Of a stretch of 64,000 bases of DNA, positions 44,601 to 56,906 are shown piece by piece. The notes beneath the pieces were generated by a model that saw only the letters and a list, made by a program, of their open reading frames with translations, was not told the origin of the DNA and did no database searches. This stretch comes from Theristus sp. LFF4_11 (lineage: Eukaryota; Nematoda; Chromadorea; Monhysterida; Xyalidae). Within the stretch, counting starts at the first letter, position 1. Every line of letters begins with the position of its first letter. The DNA lies in the NCBI GenBank assembly GCA_030248135.1, contig JASANC010001597.1:92134-156133 (forward strand). Reading direction: 5' to 3'. Both the position numbers and the translations under genes were made by a program.

Positions 44601-46447
44601 TTTTTCCTATGTTTCTAAACTGAGACTCAAACGTTGAAGCTAACAAGCGTCCACGAGTTCGCATGTTGAATGACAAAAACCTTAAGAGAACATTTCACAG
44701 TTGCTTTCTAACAAATCTAGCACTACTCAGTTTGCGATGTGAATACGTATGCATATGTCTTTCTTGAATGAACAAGCTTTCAGTAGCACAAAAAAATCAA
44801 TTAGAAATTGATTAACCAAGAGGTTCTATCTTTTTTGTCTTTCTATCAGCAAAACAACGCTGCTTTTTTATCAGGATTGTCAACCCGATTCTCGCGTTCA
44901 AAAAGCAGCACCCCAGAGCCGAGTAGTACGCTCACTGGGGCGAACACCAACGCAAGGACGGATCAAATGAAGCCCAGTCAACCAACGTCTGTAGAGGCGG
45001 TGCCTGAAGTTCAAGTTCAGTACGAGTCAAATGCTGCCATCGCGTCGTCCCCCAAGCGTCTAAAGTCGCAAACTAGAACGAAAACGCCTAATTTAACTGG
45101 AAAAATCTCTCGATGCGCGCCGATTCAGGAGAACATTCGAGCTGGTGAGAAAAACGTTTGTTTGTTTGTTTGTTTTCTGTTCGTCTAACAGCATGCCTGA
45201 CAGCAACGCTATCGGAAATCCGCTGGTTAGCGTAGCGTGTTTGCGGTTTCGTCAGGTTGAATGCTCATTCAGTACCCACCCCCACTGTCACTTCAGAGCG
45301 TACAGAACACTGCTGAACTAATTTTCTGAAAAAGAGGCTGTTTCTTGGTAAAACAACAGCGCGCCCCCAGAAATCAAAAAGCAACCATCTCGAGTGCAAC
45401 CAATAACATTTTTAGAAACAAATGACTAGCTTTCAAGCTTTTTGTAAAATTTTTTACAAGTTTGTTATAAACGCTCCAGTCTGCTGCACACCGATCCACT
45501 TGGTCACCAGCGAAACACCAACGCGGCCCCGCCAACGGCCCATCCAGCCTGGCCGCCTATACGATTTAGGCGCAAGCACGCAGCAGCACCTGCTAGGACC
45601 ACGCGTTGTCCTTCGAGCGGGGCCTAACTTTCAGAGTCCGCGCGCCCGATCGACCGGATCGCTTGGATTGGACCTCGATGATGACAATATTAGATGTGAG
45701 CGTGAAACATCAGCAGTCAAACGACGGCAACAACAGTACAGAACAACCACCGTGGAGTTCCTGAATGGCCGTGTGGAGTCGGAAAGTTAGTTTTTTTAAC
45801 TTTTGTGTAAAACGCTTTTTTATTTGAAAAATCTGACAGTCTTTACCGTGCAGTGTCAGAACAGTGTTGAAGTTCACGAAAGTTGAAGAATCACGAATGT
45901 TAGTAATCGAACAAAAGCTTACCATCGCATCTAAATAAAAACAAAACAAATTAAAAACCCTCTTATTTTGTCTTCAGCGTCCAATCAGTACGACTCTCTA
46001 TTTGAATGGACCAATGAGCATCGACTCGAGAAAGCGCAGAGCACAATTGTGCGAGCACTGGAGAAACGTCTACCAATCAAAGTTGAAGCCAACCACAGAT
46101 TCGACTCGAAAAAAGGCGCCAATTTCCAGTCAAAACTGAACAATCGATTCCCTCTGAATGAGTGCACCGACGACGACAGCTACACTCGAGAGGCGGAGTC
46201 AGCCAATCAGCACTCAGCCACCAGCTCATTGCAACCAATCAGAACTCAGCCGCCACACTCGATTCATCCACCAATCAGCGCACCGAATGACACCGATGAG
46301 GCGGTGGGCGGAGACTTGGGCGTTGTGAAGGTGATGGTGAAACAGTTGCAGGCAAAACAACAAAATGGGCTGATGGAAAACAAAACGAAAAAATGCGAAA
46401 GTGAGAGGAAAATACCACTGATCACTGCCTCAACAATTAGACTTTGA
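35670..46447 (+). CDS. PLEKHG1/2/3-like Rho guanine nucleotide exchange factor, 17 exons
   Basis: Activates Rho-family GTPases at the membrane/cytoskeleton. Proposed exons: 35670-36092, 36348-36537, 36827-37317, 37580-37800, 38283-38433, 38941-39117, 40308-40466, 40764-40859, 41271-41397, 41751-42079, 42457-42570, 42657-42932, 43268-43549, 44246-44570, 44875-45144, 45480-45785, 45978-46447. All GT-AG with matching phases; 1,469 codons with stop. The DH domain runs from about residue 345 (AMELLDTERSYVNDVHSVIQ) to 550 (KPIQRVLKYHLFLE, KRREEHAQRV), and the PH domain covers about 552-678 (DLTQYGELLLENQFRLF, then LFLFDEMLLIAKE). The remaining C-terminal half is Ser-rich and disordered except WTNEHRLEKAQSTIV near the end. 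PLEKHG1-3 assignment rests on the DH-PH arrangement and motifs. A 3' splice site (TTAATTACAG) about 38 nt before the ATG suggests an upstream leader. Confidence 0.92.
39118..39825. repeat. 17-bp minisatellite in RhoGEF intron 6
   Basis: About 40 copies of GTATACGGTAGACACGG with point variants. It begins right at the exon 6 donor. Because 17 is not a multiple of three and the minus strand lacks stops, it yields long spurious ORFs in all three minus frames. Confidence 0.95.
39933..40055. mobile_element. MITE family D, copy 2 (in RhoGEF intron 6)
   Basis: CAGCTGATTTGGTCGTTGAT at the left mirrors CACGTGATCACCAACCAGGT at the right. Fold-back, non-coding. Confidence 0.75.
42249..42345. mobile_element. 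MITE family D, copy 3, partial (in RhoGEF intron 10)
   Basis: Left arm AATCAGCTGATTGGTTAGTG and the inner GCATGATTTCTGTGCAG are present; the right arm is truncated or diverged. Confidence 0.65.
43690..43885 (+). repeat. Repeat family C, end fragment (copy 3, in RhoGEF intron 13)
   Basis: Shares TTTCCCGCTGTGTGACACTC, TTATAAGTGAGAGGAA and GCAAGACTTTACGGTA with copies 1 and 2. The TTATAAGTGAGAGGA word is also repeated at 43,703. Confidence 0.7.
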
Positions 46448-47228
46448 CAATTTTCTTCTGTTAGTTTTGGTACTTTTTTCAGTTTTTTACCCTTGCTGTT
46501 TCTATGAAATGGTGTTTTTTGTCTTGTTTTTGTTTCCTTTTCATTTTATGGCATTTATACTCTGTTGAACAAACCTGCATTTGTTCTATGTTTATAAAAA
46601 AAGGCTTTCTCTTATTGAACCTTTCTATTGAAAAATATATGTTATTTTTTTTCATTTTTGTTGATTGGCCACCGTTGTTTTGACGTTTTTTGAAGTTTGA
46701 AAAAAATGTGACATTATTGCAGTGATAAAATTAAAATACTTTGTGAATGTTTCTTTGTCAACGTTGAAGTTTCTATTTGACCATATTTCATCAGAGCTTA
46801 TACAGTCAATTACGTACGCACTGTTTACAGTTTGCTAATTTGAACGAATTGAAGTGAAAACTCTCCAGTTAGCTGGAGCAGGCTGGATTCAGACAATCAA
46901 CGCGCAACACAACTGAGTTATTCAATGGTTTGAGAGTTTGATCAATTTTTGCGTTACTTGTGGTTCATTTTAATTAGGTGCCTATGCTTAGCGCAATAAA
47001 TTTTCAAAAAAGGTCACTCACTTGAATTGATTTTACTTTTTTTGTGATCTAATTATTTACCTGTAATTGAGATTGTTGTTGTTTGACCTGTTATGTTTTT
47101 CAAAAAAATGAATTTTAAATTCAAATATAATAAATGCCCTCACTTTCAAGAAAATCGCGCTGAAAAAAGCGAAAAAACCCGCAGGAATCGCGATCACAGA
47201 AAGCTTATAAATTGAGAGATAAAAGATT
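46448..47228. other. Intergenic, no feature seen
   Basis: AT-rich 3' flank of the RhoGEF gene. No ORF or repeat recognised. Confidence 0.5.
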
Positions 47229-47236
47229 GCAAAAAC

Positions 47237-48454
47237 TAGTGATGTGTTCGGAACCGAAATTCTCGGTAACCGAACCGAAACCGAAAAAAAATCACCAACC
47301 GAAACCGAAACCGATGCATTTTCGAGCACCGGTAACCGAAACCGAAACCGAAAGAGGTGCAGTGCTCGGTAACCGAACCGAAACCGAAACCGAAAAAAAA
47401 TTGTCCACCAACCGAAACCGAAACCGAAAAAATTTGAATTTTCGGTTATTTTTCGGTTACATAAGAAAAATTTCAGCTTAGATGAATGAAACCTGACCAA
47501 CATAAAAAACGTAAAAATTGAAACAGTGGAAGTGGAAACACTGATTACACTACACCTGAATTACTGTCACTGTCACTGACACTGTGGTTTTGGTGTGTTG
47601 TGTTGTGTTGTGTTGTATGTTTGTTCATGTGTTACTGTTGTGTGTGTGTCGTGTTCGTCTTTGTCCAACTTGTGTTGTGTAATTTTGCATGTGTTGTGCG
47701 TGCTGTGCTGGTAGCTGGGTGTGCGTGTATCGTATCATCATGTGCTTTTCTGGTTTCATTGATTAATGATTAATAATGACAACAACATGTGTAAATTTAG
47801 ATTAGAAACAATTTTATTTGTTTTTTTTTGGCATGTGGCCCAACGTCATGCCGGCAGAGCAACCACGACGATGATCTTCTTACAACAGGACATAGTCAAT
47901 GGAAAATGTTCGGTTCAGTTCAGGAGATCATGAATCATGATCAGAAATCAGAATAAAGAACAGAATCAGAAACACATTCCGTTTGAATGTGATGCCCTTG
48001 TTGCCGGGGGACTTATGCAATAAAATGTGCACAAACAAATTAGGGCTGTTTAGGAAACATCTGGCAACACTGAAACATTTTTTGAAAAAAGCTATAAAGC
48101 AGGCCAAGGGTCCGTTCCATATCCGTTCCGTTTCTCTTCCTCTTTTCATTTTAGCATTCATTATCCACCGCACCCTAAATTTTTACAATTTATCGGAGAA
48201 TCTATCCTGAAAGCACTGAAACTGAATAATTTATGTTGCATGCAACTTGCAATATATATGCGCCATCGATCAAGCAATCTTTTTCATTTGAAACCGAAAA
48301 TCAACCGAAACCGAACCGAAATGAAATATTTTGTCGGTAACCGAAACCGAAACCAAAAGAGGTGAATGCTCGGTAACCGAACCGAAACCGAAACCAAAAA
48401 ATTTTCTCAACCGAAACCGAAACCGAAAAAAAATCGCTTCGGTACACAACACTA
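47237..48454. mobile_element. Non-autonomous hAT element 1
   Basis: Ends TAGTGATGTGT...ACACAACACTA, flanked on both sides by the exact 8-bp duplication GCAAAAAC (47,229-47,236 and 48,455-48,462), the hAT hallmark. Subterminal regions are packed with CCGAAAC motifs on the same strand at both ends. 1,218 bp with no transposase. Confidence 0.92.
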
Positions 48455-48778
48455 GCAAAAACATCTTTATTCGCGCAAAACCTTATATTATCTAAAAATG
48501 CGGAAGGCGCATATAAAAGGAGGAATATGGCTTTGCGTAAGCAGTGAGAAACTTGGCTTGACAACTATTTTCAAATCTCTGATGTGGCACACGGATACAA
48601 GTACATAAGAGTTATATTTTTGCGCCGCGTTTGTTTTGCTGAAAAACGTAAAAAATCTTGAAAACCGTTTTTCGATTGTCCTCTTCAGTTTAGTTGGAAA
48701 TCACAGCATGTACAAAATTCTGCAAACTCTGTGCAGAAACAAAAAAATTTAAGACTGCAAAGCTTAATTGTTGACGTA

Positions 48779-49020
48779 CGGAATGGCCGAGTAAACATGG
48801 CAGCTTTTGAATTTGAATAAAGAAAAAAGACGTTCAGAAACCCAATTGTGTACCAAATTTGACGTGTTTTTTTAACTAATGGATTCTTCGTGCTATCATG
48901 TTCATTCTTTCTCCTTTGCACATATAATTGGGAATTCTGTTGGCATTTTCTGAAAAAGACAACTCCTAGTCTGTGACTGATCCCACCTTGATGGACTGCC
49001 TTATTAGTTCGGCCATACTG
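48779..49020 (+). mobile_element. MITE family A, copy 3 (nested in repeat G copy 2)
   Basis: CGGAATGGCCG...CGGCCATACTG flanked by TA. The corresponding stretch of repeat G copy 1, near 13,945, lacks it and so represents an empty site. Confidence 0.88.
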
Positions 49021-49619
49021 TACGTACGCACACACCAGTGACAAAATGTGTTGTCTTCCGTTGATTTTCATCCTCCTCCCCCAGTTCCAAAAACCCGAAG
49101 GTACTAAAATCCTGTGGATTGTTGTAGGAAGAGTGTGGATGTTGGCTCAACCGTCCGTCCCATGAACAATTGCCTTCACCATTACCTCTGCGCAACGCTT
49201 TGTCGTGGGCAAAGCAGTGTCAGTGATCCAAGATCTAATCTCTATTTTAGTGGTTTTAGGTCACCATGCATCGAATGTGAACGCTTCGTTTGTCGAAAAA
49301 AGTAAGATGGTTACCATGTGCAACCGAAATAATGAATAAACGGCGCAAAAATATGGCTCTTATGTACTTGTATCCGTGTGCCACATCAGAGATTTGAAAA
49401 TAGTTGTCAAGCCAAGTTTCTCACTGCTTACGCAAAGCCATATTCCTCCTTTTATATGCGCCTTCCGCATTTTTAGATAATATTCCGACTTTTACATAAG
49501 CCCCAAACATTGAACAATATTCAGAATTCGTTGATTCTTCCGTACTTCCCATTGGGCATCAGCGCACAGAATTTTTCCATTTTTCGTTTTGGAGAGATGT
49601 CGGCAGCTTCCATAGCCGA

Positions 49620-50575
49620 TTTACCCGAAATCGTCACGATTCGGTATCAAAAATTGCTCACATTAGAAATTTAACCCAAAATCCGGGATCAGCGCATTGA
49701 ATTACTCTGGACTACATGGGTTTCCAGTTTTTTGTTTTTAAACCGGTTTCGCCAATTTCCGCGGCCAATTCGCTCGAAATCGTCACTGTCAGCATATGCC
49801 AGTGTCCACGGCCGATTCGCCCGAAATCGTCGAGATTCAGTATGTAGAGTGCTCACATAAGAAAACTAACCCAAAATACGTGATCTGCGCATTGAATTAC
49901 CCTGGAAAACACCCATTTATTGTTTTTCGTTTCTGGACCGATTTCGCCAAATTCCACGGCCGATTCGCCCTAAATCGTCACGATTCGGTAACTAGAGTTG
50001 CTCACAGAAGAAAACTAACCCAAAATCCGTGATCAGCGCATTGAATTACCGCGGACTACACCAGTTTCTCATTTTTTTGTTTTTGGAACGATTTCATCTA
50101 ATTTCCACGACCGATTCGGCCGAAATCGTCACGATTCAGTATCTAGAGTTACTCACATAAAAAAACGAACCAAAAATTTGTGATCAGCGCATTGAATTAC
50201 CCCCAACTACACCATTTTCCCATCTTTTGTTTTTGAACCGATTTCGCCAATTTCCACGGCCGATTCGCCCGAAATCGTCACGATTCAGTATTTAGAGTTG
50301 CTCACATAAGAAAACTAACCCAAAACCCGTGATCAGCGCATTGAATTGCCCCGGACTACACCAGTTTCTCATTTTTTGTTTTTGGACCGATTTCGCTAAT
50401 TTCCACGGCCGATTTGCCCGAAATCGTCACGATTCAGTATCTAGAGTTGCTCACATAAGAAAACTAATCCAAAATTCGTGATCAGCGCATTATATTACCC
50501 CCAACTACACCAGTTTCTCATTTTTTGTTTTTGGAACGATTTCGCCAATTCGTCCGAAATCGTCACGATTTTAGT
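49620..50575 (+). repeat. About 150-bp satellite units in repeat G copy 2
   Basis: Variants of GTGATCAGCGCATTGAATTA recur at roughly 49,684, 49,881, 50,031, 50,181, 50,331 and 50,480, most 148-150 bp apart, with CACGATTCAGTATCTAGAGT in each unit. Confidence 0.88.
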
Positions 50576-51269
50576 TATTTAACTGCTATTCCTTTATTTT
50601 TTTAAAAATAAAGGTCAAATTCAAACTCTCCGTTGTTGGTTACCCCGGAAACTTTGTGATTTGTCAAATAACGGTTTGTTTCATGCGCAGAAGTCGCAAA
50701 TACACGTCAAAATACGCGTTTTTCGTCATTTTGTGCAAAAAAGCTAAAATTTAAACCTTTTGGAGCATCGTAGAAAAAAATGAATGCGAAATTTGAAAAA
50801 TTTGGCATCTTTTACCCTAGGAAATGTTTTTATCATAACAGTCAGATTTTTCTTTATATCACTGAAACTGCGTACACATTTTATGACATGACCGAAAAAA
50901 AAGGGGTATAGAAGAATAAGAAACAGCGAATTCAGAATCGATGTTTTGCGCACACAGCGTGTATAGAGGATCACCACGAAAAAATTTCTAGTGTACACAG
51001 CATACCTATGGATTACCTACCTGTGTGCAGGAGAAAAATTTCTCAGCTCCTTTTTTGCTCACAATGCGAGGCACAGAAAGTTAGGAATTTACGCGCGAGC
51101 GACAGACGGGCCATATTATGTCTCATCCGCTGTCCGCTGCGCTGCGCTTCGCTCGCGAATGGACATGATTTACGAATCTGACTTAATGCCCGTTTATGTC
51201 ATATGTATGTCAGGTACGGGCCTTATAGCCAAGATTTCGGGTTGTGAAAGCGGTTCTTAGTCTTCTAAA

Positions 51270-51431
51270 TGAACACATAACAGTATTAAAGCAGCGGTAA
51301 TTTCCAGCAGCGGAGAAATCGTTCGACTTGATTTCGAGCATTGCGATCTTGCTTACGCCTTGTTTCTCGAACTCGTGAACATGTCGGAAAACCGAATTCG
51401 CAAAGTTTGCTCCAAAAGTAGGGCGTTTCAT
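51270..51431 (-). pseudogene. Possible immunoglobulin-domain exon fragment
   Basis: The minus strand reads RPTFGANFANSVFRHVHEFE, then SKIAMLEIKSNDFSAAGNYR followed by C. The L-x-I, A-G-x-Y-x-C pattern resembles the second half of an I-set Ig domain. The plus strand is also open here (LDFEHCDLAYALFLELVNMS), so the coding strand is uncertain. No joined exons were found. Confidence 0.28.
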
Positions 51432-51587
51432 CTGCGAAGCATATCAGGCTTCAGCTTCACCAGTTTGTTGGACGCTGATAACCGCAAGAACTTGAGGAAA
51501 CCTTTTTTTTTCTTTTTTCCTTCAAGCAAAGTAAACCCGCTCAAGTTTTCATTGTCACGATTAATGCACGTCACGTATCGCATGAAA

Positions 51588-51824
51588 GTATGACTTATTT
51601 TTTAAACGTGTCCCACTGAAATGACGTCATGTGCCGCAAACATGCGCTTTCCGTTCACAGCAAACCAGACTTTCCGTTTAGCCGATTTCTTCCCGCAAAC
51701 AAGTGGTGAATGTCGAATCAGTCACACCAAACTGAAATTTTATTGCCTCTACTTTAACAAACGGGCGTTGTTAAAGCAAATGACGTCATTTTAGTCCGGA
51801 CACGTTTGAATAAATCCACAATAC
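51588..51824 (-). mobile_element. MITE family B, copy 2
   Basis: Inverted relative to the copy at 17,433: AAACGTGTCCCACTGAAATG at left, CCGGACACGTTT at right, TGACGTCA at both arms. About 237 bp. Confidence 0.85.
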
Positions 51825-53739
51825 GTACCATGTCATTTTTTCCATATTTCCAATGCAATATCATTTTTGAAGCTTTGTGAGGAAAACAAAACAAAACAAC
51901 AGAATTTGCAGAAATAAACGGGTTTGGCATTTTCTCGTGCGTGTTTTGGGCATATTTTCCTTCTCACTGGAACGACTGGAGGCTTGCTGCTACTGCGGTT
52001 CTATCTGCAACTCAAAAGTGATGACGAAAATGACATAGCACATAGTTTATGCCATGAACACGACGAATGAAAACCTTAGAAAACTTATCAAACTATATAT
52101 AGATCGAAACTTGCAAGAAAATGCGTTTCTCAGCGTCCCACGCTTGTGCGCTTTTGACGAATGGTTATCAAAGGCGCTGTCTCGTGTTAATATTTAAAGT
52201 TTGCGTTGTTGCAATGATCTCAATACGTAAATCACTGAAACTGTACAATAATGAAACTGTGATTTTCATTTATTGTTTCACGTGTAGCTCTTAATTAACT
52301 TATAAGAAATCCGAGCGAATAATCATGTGATACACTCGTTTGTTTTCAAACTAATCTTGCTGTGAGTTGTGAGTTGTCGGGTGAATCAGTTTTCACGCCA
52401 CGGACACACCAATTCGACATAGTGTTTTTGAAATGGCCACGTTTTGATGGATCAGATTACCGATCTTGTAGATCTACCCAATCATGTGACAATCGTTGGT
52501 TGCATCACAGCTTTTTTCCATTCAATCTATGGTATGGCCGAATAAATATGGCAGTCTCAGTCACGGCGAGATTAGTCGCAGACTAGAAGTTGTCTTTCTC
52601 AAAAATGATAAGATATCCGCCAATAATCGAGTGTGCAAAGGGAGAAATAATGAACAGAATAGCACGAATTACCAATTAATTTTGAGAAACATGTAAATTT
52701 TGAACACGCAAGTGGGTTTCTGAACATCTTTTTTCATTGATTCAAATTTCGCGCGCTCCTTGCACCCTGAAGAAAAGCTCTCAGGTTTAATCGGCCATAC
52801 TCTACCTTGAACGCCAAAAGATGGCGGTTTGTATTTTGCATTTGCACACGGAGTTAAGCAGAAATACCAACTAACTGCTACCTACACGATCATTTTTTCT
52901 GCGTGCACTTTGAAAAAACAACACAGTCTGTTGATTCAGGTATGCCAAAGAAAACAATATAAACGGTGGAAGATTTTGTAGTCTGAGCCAGTTCGTTTTG
53001 GCACAGCGACGTAATGTTTTATGATGATTCACCAATTTTGGAAATTTCATGTTGGGAACGTTTGCAAAACTCAAATTCTCCACAATACACATTACCGATT
53101 AAGATCTTGCAGATGTTCGCACAAGGTTTTCATATTTCGGGCTAAAAAGCATTTTTCTCGGCCTAAATTGCGTCTTAGTTCATTGGGCTTAGGCAAAACA
53201 ACTCTAAAGATGAGTTAAATCGTATCGTTCAAAATTGGTGAAACTTCAAGTCCGTAAAGACAAATACCGGTATGTACTTCTTGCGTAGGCCCCTGCTTTC
53301 ATTATTTTATGTCTTCAGATCGGTTAGATGTTGTATAATCTTTGCAAAGCCATAAACAGATGTCAGCAATGATATTTACATTGCGGATCCGCTGAGTGAT
53401 TCATATTGGGATTCACAACAACTTCTTGCAAGTCTTCAATCACTTGATCTTTGCCTGGACTCAGAATCCCTATGAGGACAGCAGCGGCTTGTTTTGGTAC
53501 GCACACGATGCGTCCAATAATTAGCAATCAATTTTCTTGATCTAATGTAGTTTTGATACTGATTCTGATCTTACTTCCTCAAAGGTTTTTCATCACTTGG
53601 AGGCTTCAGGATCCGTACGAACATTCGCGCATTGTTACTCTTCATTCCAGCGCACAAATGTATTGTTAAATCTGAATTATCTTCTTTTATGTTTTAACAG
53701 GACACTCTGTGTTCTAAAACTTTTTTTTTCAATTTTTAG
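51825..53739. other. Intergenic with one MITE and unassigned exon-like pieces
   Basis: A 47-codon ORF at 52,054-52,197 (NLRKLIKLYIDRNLQENAFL) and open frames on both strands at about 53,380-53,500 (plus YEDSSGLFWYAHD; minus VLIGILSPGKDQVIEDLQEV) look protein-like but could not be placed in a gene. Confidence 0.35.
52530..52802 (-). mobile_element. MITE family A, copy 4
   Basis: TGGTATGGCCGAATAAATAT at left, CGGCCATACTC at right, TA on both sides. Orientation as copy 2. Confidence 0.82.
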
Positions 53740-53831
53740 AAACTATACAAGAGTTACAACTCTACTATCAGCAGCAAAACTCATTCCGAATTCATTTCCG
53801 TTCCTCAACTGTTCGGTCCACATCTGACAAC

Positions 53832-54524
53832 ATGACGCCGCCCGTTAGTGGCTATTCTCCAACTTTCCCGCATTGTTGCCTACCACTGAAACCCGTACCA
53901 CAACTGCCCAACAATTTCGCTGTCCACAACAACCACCCGCACCAGTTCCGTACCGTGCCTCACTTGTACGGTCAACAGTTAATGAAAACAAATCACACCG
54001 AACCACCAGCCGAACAATGCCCGTTCTGTCCGGAACGCAATTGTCCGTTTTCGCGTCTGTTGACGCAGTTGGCCACCAACAACATCAGCAAACCCAACTC
54101 AACCGTCCGCTATTGTCCGTACCGCAAGTGTCATCAGGCGCCACCACCACTGGCACGTCCCGCACCTGTGCAGCGTCGTCCAATGCCGACCACACGACCA
54201 CTTTTACCGCAACCGTCCGCTGACGTCCGTCCGCACATGTCCGCGTTCGCTCGTTTACCGCAACGGCCGTTGGTGCCGCCGTATCTGCCCATTGCGCCAG
54301 CACAGGTTCAACCGTCCAACAGTACGCAAGTGTCACCGCACTTTGCGACCACTACAACTGCGGACTTGCCACCGATCCTGAAACGCCAGCAGACATTCGT
54401 GACCGATGCATCGATTGGCCCCTCGCAAGGGTACCACACCACCCCGGTGCACCCCCTGTTGGCCAGCACTCCAGCGCACTGCCTGTTGCCACTCGTATCG
54501 TACAGTTCCATCCATTGTTCGTAG
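53832..54524 (+). CDS. Unrecognised Pro/Cys-rich protein
   Basis: 230 residues from the ATG at 53,832; the frame is open further upstream to a splice acceptor (CAATTTTTAG, exon start 53,740), so an N-terminal extension starting ETIQELQLYYQQQN is possible. The protein is rich in Pro, Thr, Gln and His, with EQCPFCPERNCPF near residue 57 and VRYCPYRKCHQ about 30 residues later, a C-x2-C-x4-C and C-x4-C-H spacing that could bind zinc. The C-terminal half is Pro-rich and low-complexity. Codon-level appearance (GC-rich, no stops) supports coding. No upstream exon could be joined. No family recognised. Confidence 0.55.
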   Translation: MTPPVSGYSPTFPHCCLPLKPVPQLPNNFAVHNNHPHQFRTVPHLYGQQLMKTNHTEPPAEQCPFCPERNCPFSRLLTQLATNNISKPNSTVRYCPYRKCHQAPPPLARPAPVQRRPMPTTRPLLPQPSADVRPHMSAFARLPQRPLVPPYLPIAPAQVQPSNSTQVSPHFATTTTADLPPILKRQQTFVTDASIGPSQGYHTTPVHPLLASTPAHCLLPLVSYSSIHCS

Positions 54525-54589
54525 CTTTTCAGGCACCTCTTTACGATTCATTCCCTGTTCCATCAGTATCAGTTCAAAATCGTGTTCAC

Positions 54590-55110
54590 TGCACTCTCGC
54601 AAATGTGCGCAACTGTATTCTCAACTGTTCGCAGTATCCATAACTCGCAGTACTCTCGCAGCTACCTGGAACTATTGAAGCTATTTGGCAACTATTCTCG
54701 CACCTAATCGCAATTATTCGCGCGTGTTCGCAACTAATGGCAACTATTCGCAGAGCTAGCACCCGTAACTCTTCAAAACTGCACTCGCAACTCGTTTAAG
54801 CTGCCGGTAAACACTCAGCAGTGACTCGCAGCTGCTCGCAGCTACTCGCAGAACTGTTCGCAGCCGCTCGTAAAGGATCGCAGTTACTCAGAATGCTCTC
54901 GCAACTATTAGAAAAAACCTCTTCTACCAGTTCGCAAATGTCTGCAATTATCGTAACACTTCGCAACCGATCGCAACGACTCGCAGATACCCGCAACGCT
55001 TCGCTGCTTTATCGCTGGAACTCTCTGAAGCTACCATCGCAACAATCGTAGCAGCTGTACCCGAACGGTTTCGCAGATCATCGCAAAAGCTCGCAGAAGG
55101 CCGCAACTGT
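54590..55110 (+). repeat. TCGCA-rich degenerate short repeat
   Basis: By eye 23 TCGCA words occur within about 520 bp, mostly as CTCGCAGCT, TTCGCAACT or close variants with quasi-periodic spacing of 10-20 bp. It lies directly 3' of the preceding gene and may be its 3' UTR. Confidence 0.75.
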
Positions 55111-55487
55111 TGCAACCATTTCAACGTAACGCAACCATTGCACCGCGCACAACATTCACACTCGTGGGTTAGCGCTTTGGGTTTTGGTTCTGAAAAACTT
55201 TGAAAACATATATTCGTGTCGTCACGAAATGAAACCGATTGCGAGCCGCACGCACGAACCGGGCAAAGCGCTTCGTTCATGAATAACCGCTGCGAACGTT
55301 AGTAACTGCTGGACTCGAAATGAACGGTGGTCCATGAATTCGACGAAATTTGCAATTATTCACCCCAACTGCTCCAGTTTCAGCGGAAAACACGATGATG
55401 CCACGCTCGCATGCTGCTTCCAGAAAAAAAACAAGTGAAAGTTCGTAGTCTGAAGACGACGCACCCGTGTTGGATGACGGTGAAGCG

Positions 55488-55572
55488 GCATTCATGAAGC
55501 AGTATATAGAGACGCATAGCTGTGTTAAAACATAGCTACGAGGTCACTAAATGCCACTTCATGAATGCCCCT
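55488..55572. repeat. Short palindromic repeat E, copy 1
   Basis: GGCATTCATGAAGCAGTATA at left mirrors CACTTCATGAATGCC at right, with CATAGCTG/CATAGCTA inner arms. Copy 2 is at 59,452. Confidence 0.75.
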
Positions 55573-56040
55573 TTAGTGTTGAACAATAACAAGCAAGCAT
55601 ACAGGCTACCGCACAAAGAGACGCTGTTTCACAGCGTCGTCGCATGTCTGTGGTGTGCGTCTGACCTGACTGCTTCTCACGATGCAACATTATATTGTGC
55701 TGAACATAGTGCCTGTGTTTGAAGACTAGGACTTAGCACTTGTCACCAACCAACCAGTCAAAAATCAATAATTTTTCAAACAGCTGAACGGTGTTCTTTA
55801 TTGTCCTGTTCGCCTTTTCTTTAATTCGCCATAAAAACGTGGTCAGTCAATTAGAGCTGATATTGCTCTGACCGCAACAACACAGCAGCATGCCAGAGCC
55901 AAGCATCTTGTGTGTTTTCTGTTCTGCAAACTAATCAGTGATGAATGAAAGAAAAACGTTCCGCAGTTCTGGTAAGTTCACTGATCAGTTTGCAGCCACT
56001 GCTGATGTGTGGAAATTTCATGGTGAAAACTCGGAGCTCG

Positions 56041-56799
<759 letters not shown>

Positions 56800-56906
56800 G
56801 ATTGCGGCAGCCCACCAAACCGCGGCTCGCTTCACGCGTGCGATGTGCAATGCTTTCTTGACGCTCTTGTGAAACCCAACATGGGTATGAACATGGTACT
56901 GGCATA

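Larger units (their letters stand above)
48493..51168 (+). repeat. Long interspersed repeat G, copy 2
   Basis: Second copy of the repeat at 13,647. It lacks the G-rich insert of copy 1 but contains a MITE A (48,779-49,020) in the spacer. Inverted pair at about 48,493-48,650 and 49,333-49,478. More satellite units than copy 1. Confidence 0.85.
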
